Shown here in pieces: positions 12,438 to 14,333 of a stretch of 14,333 nt of DNA (its first letter is position 1; every line of letters begins with the position of its first letter). Source of the stretch: DASSCW01 sp036556325 (lineage in GTDB: Bacteria; Chloroflexota; Limnocylindria; QHBO01); assembly GCA_036556325.1 (NCBI GenBank), contig DATBJR010000099.1:1-14333 (forward strand), written 5' to 3'. Below the pieces are notes generated by a model. That model was not told where the DNA came from and did no database searches. It saw only the letters and a program-made list of their open reading frames with translations. The translations under genes were made by a program, and so were the position numbers.

Positions 12438-13258
12438 GCGAGGGCGGCGAGCAGCGCCTCCGCCGTCGGCGTCTCGCCGAGCCCCAGCCGCGCCCCGACC
12501 CGGGCGGCAAGCGGCGGCACCAGGTATGTGGACGCCAGCAGCGGCCAGTTCGACTCGGCGAAGACCGCCTTCGGCGAGCCATCGGCAACGAGCCGGCCGC
12601 CGCGCATGACGCCCACGCGGTCGAAGTTCGAGGCCACGAACTCCATGTCGTGGCTGATGGCGATGACCGTCCGGCCCTCCTCGTGCGCCTCGGCCATGAC
12701 GGCCTGGACGAGGCCGATGCCGGCGGCATCCTGCCCGGTGGTGGGCTCGTCCAGCACCAGGATCGGCGTCCGCATGGCCAGCACCGAGGCCAGCGCCAGC
12801 AGCTTCCGCCGCGAGCCGCCCAGGTCGTAGGGATTGGTCCGGGCTTCGGCCGAGAGGCCGGTGGCCCGCAGCGAGGCCTCGACGACCGCGCGCAGCGCCT
12901 CGCCTCGGCGCCCGAGGTTGCGGGGGCCGAACTCGACCTCGCTGCGCACCGAGCCGGAGAAGATCTGCCGATCCGGATCCTGGAATACGAGGCCGATCCG
13001 CCCGGCCAGCTGCGCCACGGTCTGGCCGGCAACATCGGCTCCGTCCAGCAGGACCCGTCCGGAGGTCGGCCGCAGCAGCCCGTTGAGATGCCGCACCAGG
13101 GTCGACTTGCCACTGCCGTTCTGGCCGATGAGGGCCACGCGCTCGCCGGGTGCGATCGCAATCGAGACGTCGTCCAGAGCCCGGACCCCGCCGCGCTCGT
13201 AGACGTAGGTGACCCGCTCGACGCCAAGGGCCGGCACCACGTCGCGGCAGGCGGTCAT
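12431..13258 (-). CDS. ecfA: ECF transporter ATP-binding subunit with degenerate signature motif
   Basis: This 275-aa cytoplasmic ATPase would power vitamin or metal uptake by an energy-coupling factor transporter. It has Walker A GQNGSGKST (45-53), the Q-loop LVFQDPDRQIF (Q93), Walker B ILVLDEPTTGQD (D170, E171) and the switch histidine H203 in ISHD. DPDRQIF is typical of EcfA/CbiO. The LSGGQ signature is replaced by LGGSR (146-150, followed by RKLLALA), so the ATP site it would complete in the partner is unlikely to be canonical. The ATG at 13258 overlaps the stop of the other ATPase gene (ATGA). The 3' end overlaps the convergent unknown gene by 7 bp. It probably pairs with the upstream EcfA as a heterodimer. 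Confidence 0.93.
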   Translation of the reverse strand: MTACRDVVPALGVERVTYVYERGGVRALDDVSIAIAPGERVALIGQNGSGKSTLVRHLNGLLRPTSGRVLLDGADVAGQTVAQLAGRIGLVFQDPDRQIFSGSVRSEVEFGPRNLGRRGEALRAVVEASLRATGLSAEARTNPYDLGGSRRKLLALASVLAMRTPILVLDEPTTGQDAAGIGLVQAVMAEAHEEGRTVIAISHDMEFVASNFDRVGVMRGGRLVADGSPKAVFAESNWPLLASTYLVPPLAARVGARLGLGETPTAEALLAALAQ

Positions 13259-14073
13259 GGCGTCAGCGCCGCCACCAGGCGGCCAACATCGTCCGCCGCC
13301 AGTCCGGCGTCCCGTGCGGCGCGTTCGAGCCGGACACGCGCCGGTGGCGCGACCCCCAGCGCCTCGAGGCCCTCGCCGAGGACCTCGGCGACGCGACCGC
13401 TCGCGGCGACCCGTCCCTGGCGGAGGACGACGGCGGTGTCGCAGACCTCGGCCAGCAGGTCGGTCTTCTGCTCGGCAATCAGGATGGAGGCGCCACGCTC
13501 GGCCAGCCGCAGCAACGCGTCCCCGACCAGCCGCGTACCTGCTGGATCGAGCTGCGCCGTCGGCTCGTCGAGCACCAGGTGACGCGGCCGCATGGCCAGC
13601 AGCCCGGCGACGGCCACCAGCTGCTGCTGGCCGCCGGAGAGGCGCCATGGGTCGCGCTCGGCGAGCTCGCCCAGGCCCACGGCATCCAGCGCGTCCCAGG
13701 CGCGCTCGATGATCTCGTCGCGCGCCAGCGCCAGGTTCATCGGCCCGAAGGCCACCTCCTCGAACACCGTGGTCGTCACGCCGCTCAGCTGGGTAGCCGG
13801 ATTCTGAAAGCCGATGCTGATCTCGGCCGCGACGCGGTGCATCGGCCAAGCGTCGATCACCTCGCCGTCCAGGGTCAGCTGGCCGCGAATGCGCCCGCCG
13901 ATCGCCCGTGGCGCCAAGCCGGCAGCCACCAGGCACAGCGTGGACTTGCCCGATTCCGACGCCCCGGCGACCCCCACCACCGAGCCGTCCGGCAGCTCCA
14001 GGTCCACGTCCAGCAGCGCCGGCTGCCGCGCGCCCGCATACCGATAGCCGACCCCCGCCAGCCGCAGACTCAT
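13255..14073 (-). CDS. ecfA: ECF transporter ATP-binding subunit lacking the switch histidine
   Basis: This 272-aa ABC ATPase is the second nucleotide-binding subunit of the same ECF module. It has Walker A GASESGKST (37-45), the Q-loop IGFQNPATQL (Q90), an intact signature LSGGQQQ (145-151) and Walker B HLVLDEPTAQLD (D169, E170). In the H-loop the expected His is Gln202 (ILIAEQKTD). Its own ATP site therefore pairs a missing switch His with the partner's LGGSR signature. The ATG at 14073 is preferred over an upstream one at 14172 because the domain starts there and it overlaps the ecfT stop (ATGA). The neighbouring order ecfT-ecfA-ecfA is typical of ECF systems. Confidence 0.93.
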   Translation of the reverse strand: MSLRLAGVGYRYAGARQPALLDVDLELPDGSVVGVAGASESGKSTLCLVAAGLAPRAIGGRIRGQLTLDGEVIDAWPMHRVAAEISIGFQNPATQLSGVTTTVFEEVAFGPMNLALARDEIIERAWDALDAVGLGELAERDPWRLSGGQQQLVAVAGLLAMRPRHLVLDEPTAQLDPAGTRLVGDALLRLAERGASILIAEQKTDLLAEVCDTAVVLRQGRVAASGRVAEVLGEGLEALGVAPPARVRLERAARDAGLAADDVGRLVAALTP

Positions 14074-14333
14074 GGCAGAACGCCAACCGCCCGCGCGACC
14101 ACCAGACCGATCACCGCCGCGACGAGCGCATAGCGCAGCACCGCCTCGACGGGCGTGTCGGGCGGCGCCCACAGCAGCGTGCGGCGGCCCGGCCGCGAGA
14201 AGCTGCGCGCCTCCAGCGCCAGCGTCCGCTCCTCGACCTCCGCGATGGAGCCCAGGATGACGGGCGCCACGATCGGCACCACCCCGCGCGCCCGGCGCAG
14301 GAAGCTGCCCTCGGTATCCAGCCCGCGCGCCCG
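14070..14333 (-). CDS. ecfT: ECF transporter transmembrane subunit EcfT, C-terminal part (partial)
   Basis: An open frame enters from the right edge and gives the last 87 residues of a membrane protein. The segment contains the cytoplasmic coupling helices of the EcfT/CbiQ family, seen as FLRRARGVVPIVAPVIL and EERTLALEARSFSRPGRRTLL; RARG and EARS correspond to the two Ala-Arg-Gly-like motifs that contact the ATPases. A final hydrophobic helix (VLRYALVAAVIGLVVARAV) fits the last membrane segment. The stop overlaps the next ATPase start by 4 nt. The substrate-binding S component is not in the window and could lie further right, so the cargo is unknown. Confidence 0.88.
   Translation of the reverse strand, partial: RARGLDTEGSFLRRARGVVPIVAPVILGSIAEVEERTLALEARSFSRPGRRTLLWAPPDTPVEAVLRYALVAAVIGLVVARAVGVLP

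Noticed and set aside
12187..13227. 346-codon open frame on the - strand overlapping the ECF ATPase
   Set aside because: Same region as a clear ABC ATPase in another frame; its own translation is low-complexity Ser/Arg/Trp-rich with no domain.
1..14333. tRNA, rRNA, CRISPR array, transposase or phage gene
   Set aside because: No cloverleaf, ribosomal segment, spaced repeats, terminal inverted repeats or mobile-element protein was seen on either strand.

Overview
This window is a very GC-rich (roughly 70 % by eye), densely packed bacterial chromosomal segment. I count 17 protein-coding genes plus the tail of an unidentified one at the left edge (the rightmost gene is also cut). I see no rRNA, tRNA, CRISPR array or insertion sequence, and no gene-free stretch over 300 bases; the longest gap is about 120 bp at 10354-10473. 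The gene mix (DinB-fold/DUF664 proteins, luciferase-like monooxygenase, FCD-type GntR regulator, ECF transporter) with high GC and apparently leaderless genes suits Chloroflexota or Actinomycetota. I lean to Chloroflexota, but this is inference without a phylogenetic marker.

Layout. (1) 1-955, + strand: end of an unknown gene, then a VOC/glyoxalase-fold protein and a cupin in one operon. (2) 971-2828: a Crp/Fnr regulator (-) diverging from a class II histone-deacetylase-family amidohydrolase (+). (3) 2850-8048: a tyrosine/homogentisate-related region. fah is translationally coupled to a DinB-threonine dehydratase fusion on the - strand. A luciferase-like monooxygenase and a free-standing DinB/DUF664 protein run on the + strand, and hppD follows on the - strand. 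No homogentisate 1,2-dioxygenase is visible. (4) 8104-9559: a HAD-like hydrolase (+) and a DeoD-type purine nucleoside phosphorylase (-). (5) 9601-11304: a GntR/FCD regulator (-) diverging from an inositol-monophosphatase-family protein (+), with a near-perfect 25-bp palindrome between them. (6) 11306-12437: a CoA-type Nudix hydrolase (-) and an unknown 150-aa protein (+) whose start codons overlap. (7) 12431-14333: an ECF transporter module on the - strand (EcfT end, two EcfA ATPases), all joined by 4-nt stop/start overlaps.

How it works together. HPPD makes homogentisate and FAH cleaves fumarylacetoacetate, so two steps of tyrosine breakdown are present. The isomerase between them is usually a thiol-dependent enzyme, and the DinB fold is known to include a mycothiol-dependent isomerase, so the DinB proteins here are interesting candidates. 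The strand changes direction constantly: six convergent gene pairs end within 21 bp of each other or overlap.

The most striking non-coding signal is a TANNNT box 6-10 nt upstream of eight start codons. Four of these share the longer motif TAGNNTCGRG. This implies leaderless transcription and decides two start codons, including a TTG start for the deacetylase-family gene.
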